A stretch of DNA of 64,000 bases from Gymnopilus junonius (GCA_015501075.1 JADNYJ010000055.1:1-64000); one strand, 5' to 3'; shown: positions 1 through 11,373, counted from the first letter of the stretch. Numbers and translations are program-made. The notes: a model not told the origin generated them from the letters alone.

Positions 1-407
1 AGGGGCAGGCAGTAGCAATGGGCAGCGAAATCGGTGCGGTCTTTGCCATCAGACAGGGCATAACCGCACTACCTGTCCAACCGTTAGAAAAGAGTAGAAA
101 AAAGCAAAAAAGAGTCTAGAGAGTAGTTACCATTCGTGATTAGAGCAGTCTCGCGGCATAGCAGCCTATATGCATTGGGATCAGAGTGTGCAGAGGGGAG
201 GAATGGCAGCGGTGAGAGAACAACAATCAACGTTGACGACAAGTGGTGGCAAACGGGTTCGGATGATATTATTAATCACGGCCGGCCACACTCCGGCGGT
301 CATGTGAGGGTTTCTCAAGAGAAAATCGTCAAAAATATGGAGTTTCTCAACTAACCCCCCCTTTCTCTGAGAAAGGGGGTTTCTCAATAGAATTATCCGA
401 CAAATGT
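1..407. other. Left window edge, no gene seen
   Basis: No supported gene. The stretch keeps CpG dinucleotides, unlike much of the following 27 kb. A strong hairpin lies at about 353-382: a C7-TTTCTC arm followed at once by a GAGAAA-G5 arm. The nonamer GTTTCTCAA occurs three times around it, near 310, 342 and 380. This could be the edge of a mobile element, but no ends were resolved. Confidence 0.4.
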
Positions 408-705
408 TCCAACCACAACTATGGCAATAATAGCAACCACAATAACAAGTCCTCACAATCCTCTTCCAACTGCAAGAACAACTCAGGCAACTCCTCCAGC
501 TCGAAAACCTCTGACTCCATCTTCAACAAACTTGGCAAGGATGGCAAACTGACTACTGAAGAATGCAAATGCCACTTTGACAACAATCTCTGCCTCTTCT
601 GTGGGTCACTTGGACACCAAGTTAACTTGGAGGTTGAGGGCCATTGCCTTGCATGGCAAAACAAGGACCAGGTATGCAGTCTTAGTGATGGCTGCTTCAC
701 AGCTT
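408..705 (+). pseudogene. Ty3/gypsy gag fragment (zinc-knuckle region)
   Basis: Read from about 408, the plus strand encodes an Asn/Ser-rich stretch. It leads into the segment KLGKDGKLTTEE and then NNLCLFCGSLGH, which resembles the region before and within the CCHC zinc knuckle of basidiomycete Ty3/gypsy gag proteins. The last knuckle cysteine is missing. Two Cys codons just before NNLC sit where the family usually has Arg, which fits CGC to TGC decay. The frame stops at TAA at about 703-705. No protease, reverse transcriptase or LTR is visible beside it, so this is an isolated fragment with no expected function. Confidence 0.65.
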
Positions 706-709
706 AATT

Positions 710-1943
710 AATCAGTTTAAACCAGTTTAAGACTGGTTTTTCAGTGAAAAAGGCTTTAAAATATATAAATCTAAGTTGGTAGTAAATTTTAGATTGACTG
801 TACAGTTAAAAAAAGTCAAAGATCAGCTAGAACAAACCACAATTGGCTGAGATATGAACTTTTACTGAAATTTATTGTGTCTTGGTCAATTTTGGAAATA
901 GCCATTAATTCACCTTTTTTGCCTTTTTGCTTGCCCTCCCCTCCAAATCTTTGGTTCCTCCCCTTCTGAGTGTTCGGATGTTATCTACTAATTATTATAA
1001 ATCCAATGGTACCAAATTTTCAAGGTATAGTGGGGTGGAAGACACAATACTAGCCAAATAGCCTATAAATATTCAATTTTGACCATATATGCTGCAGATG
1101 CTGTGCTTCACTCACACATTCTGACATGGTTTATACTCTAGAAAAATAATAGACATCTATAGCTTCCTGGGTGTATTTTATTTGTCCAGAAGTACCCAGT
1201 GGAACATGGTAAACCATGGCCTAGAATATATGAAAACATATTCTGCCTGTGGGAGGATGTTAATAGATTTGTAAATAGTGGTCCTCCTGGTTGCAAATCT
1301 TCAAAACAAATTATGTAGGCTTGTTCTACTCATTAATACAAATCTCTAGGTGTATAATTCATGGCAGATGGATGAGATTAACATAGTGTAATACAGCTGA
1401 AATTATAATCCAGTAGAAAAAATGAAACCTTCGGAAATGTCTGGTACTTCACTCACGCTAAAAACCATAAATCTTCTTTGGCTATTGTATTTTACATATT
1501 TATACCTTTTTTTTGAGCCCTTGCACGTCTTCTGGCATGGGGTATAAGGCACTGAAACAAATATAATTGTCAAAAAAGCGAAAATAGTGGTCAAATCTTC
1601 GAAATTTCCTTGCACTCAAGCTGCATGGATTTGAGATGCGCTCAGCTGGGAATTAGACAGTACTATTTGATACCTTTCCAATGAGTATAAGATTACAAAA
1701 TTCTGATAAGTTTAAGGTGCAAAATGCATCACTCTATGCCTTTTTTCCTGCTAGAGTGTTGATAAATATGAGGATCCTACAAATTAAATAATTTCTAGTC
1801 TTGATTTGGTCCTCATTCCTCAAGTCAATTTACTTGATCTTAAGTGCATTTTGAAGTGTAAATTGAGGGCTACAAAAGACCAGTCCAGGTCCTTGTAATA
1901 TAGTTTTTTATGTAAAGTACTATGTTTTGTAGTATAATAATTT
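710..1943. other. AT-rich intergenic DNA, no gene seen
   Basis: No credible coding region. Near 715-740 there are short CAGTTTAA/GACTGGTTT motifs that look like the CAGTT/AACTGG-rich sequence of the small transposon at 2184-2783. No ends could be defined. The rest looks like decayed, CpG-poor sequence. Confidence 0.5.
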
Positions 1944-2027
1944 TTGAATACATTAAGATTTAGAAGTCAATTATAAAATACTGTATCTACTGTTGAGGAA
2001 CCTGAGCCAGGAGAAGCTCAGAGCACC
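1944..2027 (+). repeat. 84-bp direct repeat, copy 1
   Basis: This stretch, starting TTGAATACATTAAGAT and ending GCTCAGAGCACC, recurs at 2989-3072 with scattered substitutions and almost no length change. The second copy ends exactly at the left end of the hAT transposon and so carries its target site. Copy 1 is an unoccupied version of the same site on its left side. Confidence 0.7.
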
Positions 2028-2183
2028 ACAGAGCAGCTGAGTTTGCTGCCTGCTTCCCAAGATTGACATCATGACCCATTTAACATGAGTCAGCATCCCC
2101 CATGAAGGGGACGCTGACTCACATTAAATGTGTCATGATGTCACCTGATTATGATAACCACCTCTGCTCAATGTTGGCTCAAT

Positions 2184-2783
2184 TAGTGTTTGGAAGTCTG
2201 GTTAATTAACCAGAAATTAACCAAGACTGAACCAGACTTTAACTGATGCTAACCACAAAATATACTAACCAATTGTAACTGTAACTGTGGTCCAGTTAGC
2301 AGTTAGTCTGGATTTTAGAATTTTTGTAACCGCTTAAAACCAGTCTTAACCGGTTAGGACCAGTCATAAAATTCTGAAATTTTGCACGATTATATCCACA
2401 TATTATAGCTTCCGAACGACGCAAAAAAACGTAAAATTCGGTTGAGAATTAAGAAAGTTATAGCAATACTCGCGAAAATCATCGAATTTGCTCTAATTTT
2501 ATCATTTCTCAACTGTTTGTGATGTTCTTGGGCCCGTTTTGACCGTAAAAATTGTGATTCATTTAGTTTACACTACGAGACAATTATTTATGCCAAAAAA
2601 ACCGGTTATAACCAGTTAAAACTGGTTATATAACTGCAAATAACTGCACAAGACTGATCAAGACTGGTTAGTTGCAGTCCAGTCCAGTTATTTAGACATT
2701 TCTAATTTTACCTAACTGGTCTTGGTCTCGGTTAGGGCCCTTGGGCACCCAAAAACCAGACCAGACTGGACTTTCAAACACTA
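2184..2783 (+). mobile_element. Non-autonomous TIR element A, copy 1
   Basis: A 600-bp element begins TAGTGTTTGGAAGTCTGG and ends with the inverted form, CCAGACTGGACTTTCAAACACTA. It is flanked by the direct repeat TGGCTCAAT at 2175-2183 and 2784-2792, so the target duplication is 8-9 bp. The interior is rich in CAGTT/AACTGG motifs and codes for nothing recognisable. An 8-bp duplication and a TAGTGTT-type end fit a hAT-derived MITE. A second copy in the opposite orientation lies at 24064-24639. Confidence 0.75.
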
Positions 2784-3072
2784 TGGCTCAATGCTCATCA
2801 TTCTTCCTCCTCTCTGTTTGGTGCATTGCCCCTTCCTCAAGTGAAGATGCAAGCTGGTATTTGAAGGATTGGGTGTTCCTTCTCTCATATCTCCCAGTAC
2901 AAAGCTCAGTAGCATACATTTACCATGTAAATACTATTAACTAAAATGTGATCTATAGCATAATAAATATTGCTTTCCTCATTGATTCTTGAATACATTA
3001 AGATCTAGAACTAAATTATAAAGGACTGTATCTACTGTTGAAGAAACCCAACCAGGAGAAGCTCAGAGCACC
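2784..3072. other. Host sequence between two elements; repeat copy 2
   Basis: This short spacer separates element A from the hAT transposon. Its right part, 2989-3072, is copy 2 of the 84-bp direct repeat seen at 1944-2027. Its last eight bases, AGAGCACC at 3065-3072, are the left target duplication of the hAT element. No gene is visible. Confidence 0.6.
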
Positions 3073-6000
3073 TAGTGTTGCCGCGGTTCAGTTCTGAACC
3101 TTAGTTCGAACCTGAACCGAAAGGGAACCAGACTCACGTCCAGTTCTTGACCGCGAGGTTTTTCTGAACTGGACCCTCCATCCAGTCCGACGTTCACGCA
3201 ATTTTCCACATGCCCTGAACCCATTCAGGACAGCCTTGAATGTGTCCGAATGCCAAACCAATTTCCGGCTGCCCTAACGGAGGCACCAAGTTCGCACTTC
3301 AGCAACTGTTCAGGGTATGCTTTGCCACTTCCTTCTTTAGGTAGCTTTCATTCCAAATCAAGCAGATGATAAGCAAACACTAGGCAGGTAAATTGCTCAT
3401 AAGGTAAAGCAAGATTTTCTTTGACTTTTGAGCCATGCTTACTACTTCTTACAGGTAGATTATTCTCTTTGAAAATTTGCGTTCCTCGTTGATGACCTGA
3501 ATCTGTGCATAAAAAGCCAGATGAGCACTTGAAAATACTGTTACGGCTCTTCCAAAATATGTTTCAGCTTTTTGGATTAGCAATTAATATCATCTTCTTT
3601 GGGTTGATACTTCTTTTTCCATTGAAGGCAAATTGCTGGGAGGACGATATAAAGCATGTACTGAGCCTATGATCTAGTACCCAAGAATTCATCAAACTCT
3701 TACCCAGATATACCTACCATCTAATGTCTTTGACTCCCACTGGCTGTGCTGTTGGACAGAATGGAGAGCTTCTGATGCATCTGAAATCACCTTCTACAAT
3801 GACGTTGATGACAATGTGCCAATCTTGGAACCTTCCATTGCCTCTTCTCAGCCCAAACCATCGACATTGGACAACTTTTTCTTTCGCACTCCTCCCGCTG
3901 AATTCATTGCCGTTCTCGTCGATCTGCTTGTGTTCCACGCCCTTCAGCAAAGGTCTTAGCTGCAAACAGCAACCTTCCTGAGACTGTCGCTGCGAGCCAA
4001 GCATCGTGCTGCAGCTAGTCTGGAACGGCCATCTGCTCGTCACCCACGCATATCCAAAGGGGTAGAGGATAGCGACAATGAATACAATTTGATGGATGTA
4101 GGGGCTCAGGAGGGTGATGGTGTCAGATCGGATGCATCTGTTGATGAAGAGGATGTGGAAGAAGATGTAGATGCAGCATATGAACACACCAAGGCACTGG
4201 GTGATGCTGATCATCAGGTAAGCAATTATATCCATCTTCTTTATGTTACCTTACATAGTGCACTATAGGCTATGAAAAAGCGCCCCAAAGATGATTGCTC
4301 GGCTGATGTATGGACCATTTTTACTTGGGAGAAGGATTCAGTGAATCCTGACATGGGCGACAAGGAGGATGGTCATTGGTGTAAAATTTGCAAGTATGTG
4401 ATTCACTTTCCCTTCTTTCTTTGTTACATTACTTACATTCCTTATCCAACCCAGAGACAAAGGTCTTCCATGTAAGGACTGCTTTTTCATGGGCAGTATT
4501 TCAACTTTGTGCGCACATATCAGAAGGTATCTTCAAAATTTATACATTTTATGCAACAAACTCATTCCAGTAACAGGAATAAAAGCCATTACAAATGTTA
4601 CCAAAAACTGTGCAAAGAGCAAAGGATAGCAATGCATCCTTGGGTGATGCCAGATGGTAACGGGGATAACTTGTAAGTTTCATCACATTTTATTGCTTTC
4701 CCGTAGATGGTATTGAAAAAATATATTCAGATCGAGGCAGGGAACCCTCGATTCTGTCCTAATTCACTCGCTGCGAATTCCGACCTTTTCTGCAGCAGGA
4801 TTGCTCGACTACATTGTTGAGCTTATAGTATCCGAGGATAAGGTATGTTTTATTTATTTGATCATTCTTCAATGTATATTTCTGAAATTTCCATTCAGGC
4901 TATGCATTTGATCGACTGCCCCGCATTTCAAAATCTCCTCCATTTCTGTCGTCCTAGTCTTACTGAACAGGATATTCCTCATCGCACCAAACTTTGCAAG
5001 GAAATCATCGAACGGGCAAAACGTGTTGAGATACAGGTCAAAAAGAGTCTTTATGTAGGTGATTCACCCAAGTCCCTGTGTATTTGAGCTTATGTGAGTT
5101 GGATTAGGATGCTCCAGGACAAATATCATTCACCTTCGATTCATGGACATCAGAGAGTGGCGAGCCATTTCTTTCCGTAACTGGTCACTATGTCATCGCA
5201 CCTGTGGCTTCTCTGTTGGATTGGGAATTGAAGGCGGATCAGTTGGCATTTAAATGGATTGATGGTAATCACTCTGGCGCAAACATAGGGAGGCTGCTGG
5301 TTGAAACTGTTGATCGATATGAGATATGAGAAAAGGACAGTTTAAAAGACTTCGAATGTTCATTTATTTAAATTGATTATATTCGAACACTAGTCTGGCT
5401 GGTGGACAGCTGATAATGCCTCCAACAATGACACTGCTTTAAAGACCTTTGGCAAAATCATTGATCCCGAGAAGAAGCACTGGGATCCTATTCTCCATCG
5501 TGTTAGGTAAGAATACTCATACAATGCTTATCTGAGTCAAGACTTTACCAACCATGCAATATGTAGATGCATGGAACATTCTGTACACCTTGGAGCAGGT
5601 CATTTCATTGACAGTGTATCGCCTGCATCTACCTCCGGCATTATGAAAAAGGTTCGAGCCAATGCTCATCAAGCCCACAATCAAGGCAATGATGGGGAAG
5701 ATGATGCTGATGGAGACGATGAAGATGATGAAGATGCTAATTTTGAAACAGGAGATTCAGTTGGAAAAGCCCTGGCTCTCATTAAGTAGGTATGTATGAT
5801 AATTTACTATGTTTAAATGGTAGACTCAAAAGTCTATAAAGATTAGGAAATCACCCCAAGCATGTGTTTTCTTCCAGCGGTGCTGTGAAGAAACCAGCGT
5901 GCAAGTTTTTGAACTGAAGCTATGGGTTCGAACTTGCTGGGCATCCCTTTTCGAGTTTCTTGATAGGATTATTCTATTACAGCCGGTAAGCACTTGATCC

Positions 6001-7537
6001 TCACACTTTTTTTTTTGGTTGAAGATGCTAAAAACCTTCGAGGCCGTGAACTGTTTCATGTTACTTGCAGATGATAGTGCCGACGTCCCTAATTTATGTG
6101 GCAAGTCATATGGGGACTTCCGCTTGTCGAGAAGTGACTGGGTTAAATTAAAAGACATGCACAAAGTTTTGCAGGTACGTACTTGATTCGAATCCTTGAT
6201 ATTCCCTGTCTTAAGTAAATTGCATTCCTCTTTTTAGGAGCCCGTGAATGCTACACAATCATTTTCCTCTTCAATCCATCCGACGGTGGCAAGGATCGTT
6301 CCAGTCCTTGAGTTTCTTCAACAGACATGGGAAAACATGTCAAAGCTTTCCTGCTTCATGGACATCTCTGACATGATCCAAGAAGGACTCAAAAACCTTC
6401 AGAAATGGTATCAGCACACAGAAGATACTGACATATATTTCGTTTGCCTTGGTATGTTCAATCACAATCTACAAATTACAATGCCTCTTCACTAATTTCC
6501 CTTTTGTTTTCTTTCTTAGCCTTGGATCCAACCATCAAAACAGCATATATGGAAGAAAAGTGGAGCTTTGAGGATCATGAACGTGGTGTAGATTGTCTTC
6601 ATGAACTGGTAAGTACTTACTCATTCTTAGGATTGGTGTCCTGGCATTGATAGACTGCTACTCCAGTTAGTTTGATAAATATTACGAGGCTCGTCCTACT
6701 GAGTGGAACACCAATTCGAGCCCTGGAGAGTGTATGTGTCAATTCCTTCAATTATCTCTTGACTCTGACCGTGATTTGATTGCAGTACTCCCAAAATCGG
6801 ATGTACACCATCCCAAAACCCAGTATGGTCACTCGTGGATGCAGAAGATGGTTCAAGAGTGCAAAGCATCCAGCAGTCAAATCTCAGAAGACCCGCACAC
6901 AGAACTTAATGCCTATCTTAATGATCCACTCAAAGATTACGTCGACAATGTTGTTTGCTGGTGGGGAGTACATTTTTCTTGATTTTTGCTGTGTGGGTGT
7001 TCAAAATTCATCTAATGTCCTATTTGACAGCACAATTCAATCAGATACCCAACACTTTCGAGAATTGCCCATGACTACCTGGCAATTCAAGGGTCTGCTG
7101 TCACATCAGAGCGTGCATTCTCGGGTGGGGCATTGACTGGTACTAAGCGCCGCAACCATCTCAATGCAGAGACTTTCGAGGCCCTTCAGATCCTCAAAAG
7201 CGGATATCGGAACGGCCATGTTAGTGCCTCTCAACAAGCCCAAGCTCACATAGATGCCTTCGTGAAGTCTTTGGACCTCGATTATGATGCTGATTCCGAG
7301 TAGTTACTCATTGCAACCATTACTACTATAGCGCCATATTACTATTTTGATAAATACCCTTTCTTTGCATTCAGTTCCCATCCATAGTCCACATGAACCT
7401 GAACCGAATGCCCTGAATGTGTTCGCATGACATCCCATCCACAGTTCAATGATTTGGCTGAACTGAACCCATGGTCCCATTCAGCATTCAGAAAAATGCC
7501 CTCGGAAACTGGATGGAACCAAACTGCGGCAACACTA
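3073..7537 (+). mobile_element. hAT DNA transposon, nearly complete
   Basis: The element starts TAGTGTTGCCGCGGTTC, and its right end reads, inverted, TAGTGTTGCCGCAGTTTGG. The first 12 bases of the terminal repeats are identical. It is flanked by a perfect 8-bp duplication, AGAGCACC, at 3065-3072 and 7538-7545, the hallmark of hAT insertion. The 4465-bp interior encodes a multi-exon transposase on the plus strand. It keeps many CpGs and both ends, so it looks much younger than the surrounding retroelements. Whether it is still mobile depends on the unresolved first exon and one poor splice site. Confidence 0.93.
3724..7303 (+). CDS. hAT family transposase, multi-exon
   Basis: Exons read through GT-AG introns give a BED-type zinc finger: WCKIC just before 4394, then a Cys pair and His residues in about 4455-4610. 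Next come a core with IPHRTKL (about 4975-4995), FTFDSWTS (about 5130-5150) and TADNASNND (about 5405-5435), then MEHSVHLGAGHF (about 5570). The C-terminal dimerisation domain at about 7030-7300 reads YPTLSRIAHDYLAIQG, SERAFS, KRRNHL and FEALQILKS, ending at TAG 7301-7303. The protein would bind the element ends and cut and join DNA in the nucleus. The first exons (3724-4017) are not resolved; an acidic stretch before 4217 is clearly coding. One junction, after about 5325, lacks a clear GT donor and shows an in-frame TGA, so slight decay is possible. The start is provisional. Confidence 0.85.
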
Positions 7538-7545
7538 AGAGCACC

Positions 7546-8302
7546 AGATACTCCAGGACCACCCTGGGACTTAAAGTTGTTTTCTTGATATAGGCACAAA
7601 GTCTGCAACAAAAGAAAAATGCTAAACCATGGTCCCTACTAATATATACTTCAGCTAAAGTCAAAGCCTGCAATGGGGGCCATGCTATCTCACAACACCT
7701 CTCCATAAAGCTGTTGAACTTCATTCAATGATCATGACTGTAGGGCAGCTATAGATAAGATAAAACACAAATATGTACAAATTTTCGCGCAGTTTTGATG
7801 CCATTTTTTTTTGGGGGGGGGGCCAGTATTAAGAACAAGACCCTAATTGGGTCCTCGTAATGAGTGTCTGAAGTCCACTTCCTCCACCTCCAAGGCAAAA
7901 GCATGCACTGCCAAAGTTTTGAATCCCAGCACTGAGGATTCAAAGAAATAGTCAGCAGTCCTCATCCCTTTACACACACTAGGGATCACATTGACACTGG
8001 CTGTGTGCATATGAAGGAAGTAAGGCTCAATGCATCTGCTCTTTCTGACCCTGACTCTCTCTGACTCTCATTAACATCTTCACTCTGACCTGACCTTAAG
8101 TCACTAATGTTAATTGACTCTGGCTCTAGCCATTGTTTTGTTGATACTGTATCAATTCAAATTATTTGTTACTGGAAGTGACCCATGACCTCTGCAATGA
8201 AATTTTGAATTTGTCAGAGGCTGTTGGGACCCATGACATTGACAAATTTTGGCCAACTCATCACTTTGGGGTTCAACTCCTCTGTGGATATGAGGTGGCA
8301 GC
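7546..8302. other. Intergenic DNA with dispersed repeat R1, copy 1
   Basis: No gene. Bases 7753-7863 (AGATAAGATAAAACACAA through GGGTCCTCGTAATG) match 21884-21988 and 25353-25458, all in the same orientation, so this is a dispersed repeat of about 105 bp. This copy has a T9-G10 run. The bases before it, including an AACTTCATT motif, may extend the similarity to the second copy. Confidence 0.6.
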
Positions 8303-8621
8303 TAGGGAAAAGCATGGGTAACCCATGGGTATCTTGGCACTGACCCATACTCATACCCGTCCTGACCCATACTCATAAACCTGCGGGTTTACCCTTCAAA
8401 ACAAGACCAAGAACAGCCAAAATGGTTAAAAATTGAGTGAGATATAGCTGAAATATGCAATTTTTGTTAAATCAGCCATATCTCACTCAATTCTTATCTG
8501 TTTTGGATGTTCTTGGGCTTGTTTTAAAGGTCACGGGTATGGGAATCGTGACCCGTACCCATACCCGCCAGTACCCATACCTGCGACCCATATGGGTATG
8601 CTGTACCCATGCTTTTCCCTA
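8303..8621. mobile_element. Fold-back MITE B (319 bp)
   Basis: The element begins TAGGGAAAAGCATGGGTA and ends with its inverted form, TACCCATGCTTTTCCCTA. A perfect 8-bp direct repeat, GTGGCAGC, flanks it at 8295-8302 and 8622-8629. Much of the interior is also inverted-repeat: both arms carry versions of AAAACAAGNCCAAGAACANCC and of GAATTGAGTGAGATAT. The whole element could therefore form one long hairpin. There is no coding capacity. The 8-bp duplication suggests mobilisation by a hAT-type transposase. Confidence 0.85.
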
Positions 8622-8629
8622 GTGGCAGC

Positions 8630-9319
8630 ACAGCGCTAGTGTGTACCATCATTGCAGGTGCCTAATTAACTGCAGTATCCATAACTATGAAGCAATCAGG
8701 GGCAGTCACCCATGCCTATCAGTGTTTGGAAAGGTGCATATGAGGCCCAATATAGAATTTAGTGGTGATGGTAAAGCATGTGCCTTAGTAACTAATAGAG
8801 TACCTTTGATGGAAATATGAATTCAAAGCAAAAATATCACTTGGGTGGTTGTTTAAATCCTGGAGAAGTTTGGGAGAAGTCTAACTGCTGTGATATGCAT
8901 CACAAGAGGTGATCACCCATGCCTATCAGTGTTTGGAAAGGTGCATATGAAGGCCCAATATGGAATTTAGTAGTGATGGCAAAGCATGCATCTTAGTAAC
9001 TACTAGAGTACCCTGTATGGAAATATGAATTCAAAGCAAAAAAAATTGCTTGCATGGTTGTTTAAATCCCAGAGAAGTGCAAACTTTTTTCTGACTCAAA
9101 CCCCTTTCAATGCTCCACACATTGCAGCATAATGTTGGCCAAATTTCCTCCTAGCCTCCAAAGGCACCTCCCTTGCAAGACACTAAGTGTTACAGCTTTC
9201 CTTGCATTCAAATTCCCACCAACTAGTCCTCCAAGCATGCCGCAGTTCATGCACATTGAAAGTTCTACTCTGAGCTCTTACTGACAACTGAGGACACCAG
9301 CCAGGCTGCTGACTTTGCT
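8630..9319. repeat. Tandem duplication of about 175 bp
   Basis: Bases 8707-8880 and 8914-9085 are diverged direct copies at an offset of about 207 bp. Both contain CACCCATGCCTATCAGTG, GGAAATATGAATTCAAAGC and a GGTTGTTTAAATCC box. Nothing looks coding. The remaining 9086-9319 is featureless, though it could hold the decayed upstream part of the protease relic that follows. Confidence 0.6.
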
Positions 9320-10176
9320 GTGCTGCTGGAAAGCATTGTTGAAGCTCTCTGGCAATTGATCTGCATCCAGGCTGGCACTGTCAAGTCAATTGTCTGTCAG
9401 CATGTCTCCTCAGCAGGTGGACAACATTACCCACTTCATCTTGTTTCTTATTGGAAAGAGGTGACAGGTCAGTGCAACATTCAAGACAAATGGCAACAAG
9501 CAGTCATGAACCTTCACCAGGGATGTGTTAATAATCCGACCTGCTCTTTCTTTCAATAGGCAGATGCTGTCCTTTCCTATCTGCCTTGGACCAGATGCCT
9601 TGAGGGATTTATGAACACCATTGACATCCATCAGCTTTCTGCCTTCTTGATAAAGGAATGGCTTACCGATGATCATGAGCTTATGATGCTGGATGTCCTT
9701 AAGCAAGACCTTATAACCACCAACCATGCCAACAACATCTTCATTGAAAACATGGCCTTTTTAATGCTACTTAAGACAGCATATTGCAACCATCAAGAGT
9801 ATAGTAATGGCCATGCTTATGAATGGATTCAGACTTAAGGCAAAGATCTTGCCAGTGGCCAGAAGCATTACCTTGTGACAATTGTTAACCAGGACAATGT
9901 CCACTGGACTGCATTGCTTCTCAACTTTATGATGGGGTCCATTCTCTCAGTGATTCATATAGAAGATCTATACCTGCAGACCTGTAATCAGTTTTGGAGT
10001 GGTGGATTCAATATCATACAGGGCAACAATTTACTTACCACACATTGGAGACTGCCCAGCAGACTGACAGTTTCTTATGTGGGATGCTGGCATGGCATGC
10101 TCTTCACTGCTGCCTCATCTCCAGTGAATTTGAGGTAAAGGAAGTAATGGCAGACAGGGCTGAGATGTTTATGTGA
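9320..10176 (+). pseudogene. Ulp1-like cysteine protease relic
   Basis: One frame runs from 9320 to about 9928, broken by TAG at 9557-9559 and TAA at 9836-9838. A shift then leads into the frame ending near 10174. Together they give the layout of a Ulp1/C48 (SUMO-protease-like) peptidase. WLTDDHELMML comes first, then the catalytic His in DNVHWTALL (codon at about 9902). The likely Asp is in LSDSYRRS (about 9952), Gln in AQQTDSFL (about 10060) and the catalytic Cys in FLCGMLAWHAL (about 10078). Such proteases cleave ubiquitin-like modifiers, and in mushrooms they also occur inside DNA transposons. The gene is dead, with two or three stops and a shift. It abuts the gypsy integrase on the same strand, but which element it came from is unknown. 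Confidence 0.6.
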
Positions 10177-11373
10177 CTAACACAGCATTATCTAGAGAAG
10201 GTCAGCCATTTTTTGGTTGGAAAGAAAAAGAAGACACTAATGAGAATCCCTAAGCTCCCAATCCCCAAATGTCCCTTGAATTCAATATCAATGGACTTTA
10301 TCAAAATCCTTCTAATGTCTGATGGACATGATGTGATCCTAGTCATTGTTGACCAACTCACCAAGCAAGCTATATTCATTCTGACCACCTCTGCTTGCAC
10401 CTCTGAAGACCTTGCCATGCTTTTCATCATTCATGTGTTCTCCAAGCATGGCATCCCTGAACATGTCACCTCCAACTGCAGGCCTGAATTCATCTCCTGC
10501 TTCTTCTGATCCTTAGGAAAAGCACTCAACATAAAACTCCATTTCACTTCCAGATACCATCCTGAAGGTGATGGCCAGACTGAATATACTAATCAGACAC
10601 TAGAGCAATACCTCTGAATTTATTGCAACTATCAGCAAGATAATTGGTTAAGTCTATTACCTCTTGCAGAGTTTGCTTACAACAATGCTCCTAGTGCTAC
10701 TGCTGGCATTTCACCATTCTTCGCTAATAAAGGTTACCACCCTAACATGGCTATCCACCCCAAACGCGACCTCGCCTCCGCTTGCGCTCATGATTTTGTT
10801 GTTGATCTAGATGAATTACACAAAGAACTCAAGAATGCTATTGCTGAATCACAAAAGTGTTATCAAGTCTCTGCTGACCTCCAATGAACTCCACCCCCTG
10901 ACTTCCAAGTCAGACAGCAAGCATTCATCAAAGCAAAGTTCTTCTACACCACATGCCCCTCCAAGAAACTCTCCAAAAAATATTATGGTCCTTTTGATAT
11001 CATCACCAAAGCCAGCACACACTCCTTTACTTTATAACTTCCTGACTCCATGCACAGTGTTCACCCCATTTACCACATTTCTATGCTGGAACCGTTTACT
11101 CCAAACGATATTCCGAATCAGACTCAATCTCCGCCTCCGCCTGTTGAAGTCAAAGGTGAAATCGAATATGAAATCACTGAAGTCCTCGACTCCAAGCTTG
11201 ATCAATGACGCAAGTGCAAACTATTGTACTTGGTTCGCTGGTTAGGTTATGAAGGCACCAATGAAGAACAATCCTGGCTCCTAGCTACTGAACTCGAACA
11301 TGTGCCTGACCTTATCTCCAACTTTCACTCTGCTTACCCCAACAAACCCGGACCTCTTTCATCTCTCACTTAG
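10177..11373 (+). pseudogene. Ty3/gypsy integrase with chromodomain-like tail
   Basis: The translation follows the basidiomycete Ty3/gypsy integrase: LNSISMDFIK with the first catalytic Asp (about 10275-10305), LVIVDQLTKQAIF, HVFSKHGIPEHVTS, HPEGDGQTE with the catalytic Glu (about 10560-10580), LAEFAYNNAPSAT, and VHPIYHISMLEP. A chromodomain-like LLYLVRWLGYEGTNEE follows near 11225-11265. The second catalytic Asp appears replaced by Asn (TSNC, near 10470). Internal stops are four TGA codons and one TAA, and the TGAs sit where family members commonly have Arg. The terminal TAG is 11371-11373. Reverse transcriptase, RNase H and the 5' LTR are absent, so copy 1 is 5'-truncated. The protein would have inserted element cDNA into chromatin. 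Confidence 0.85.
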
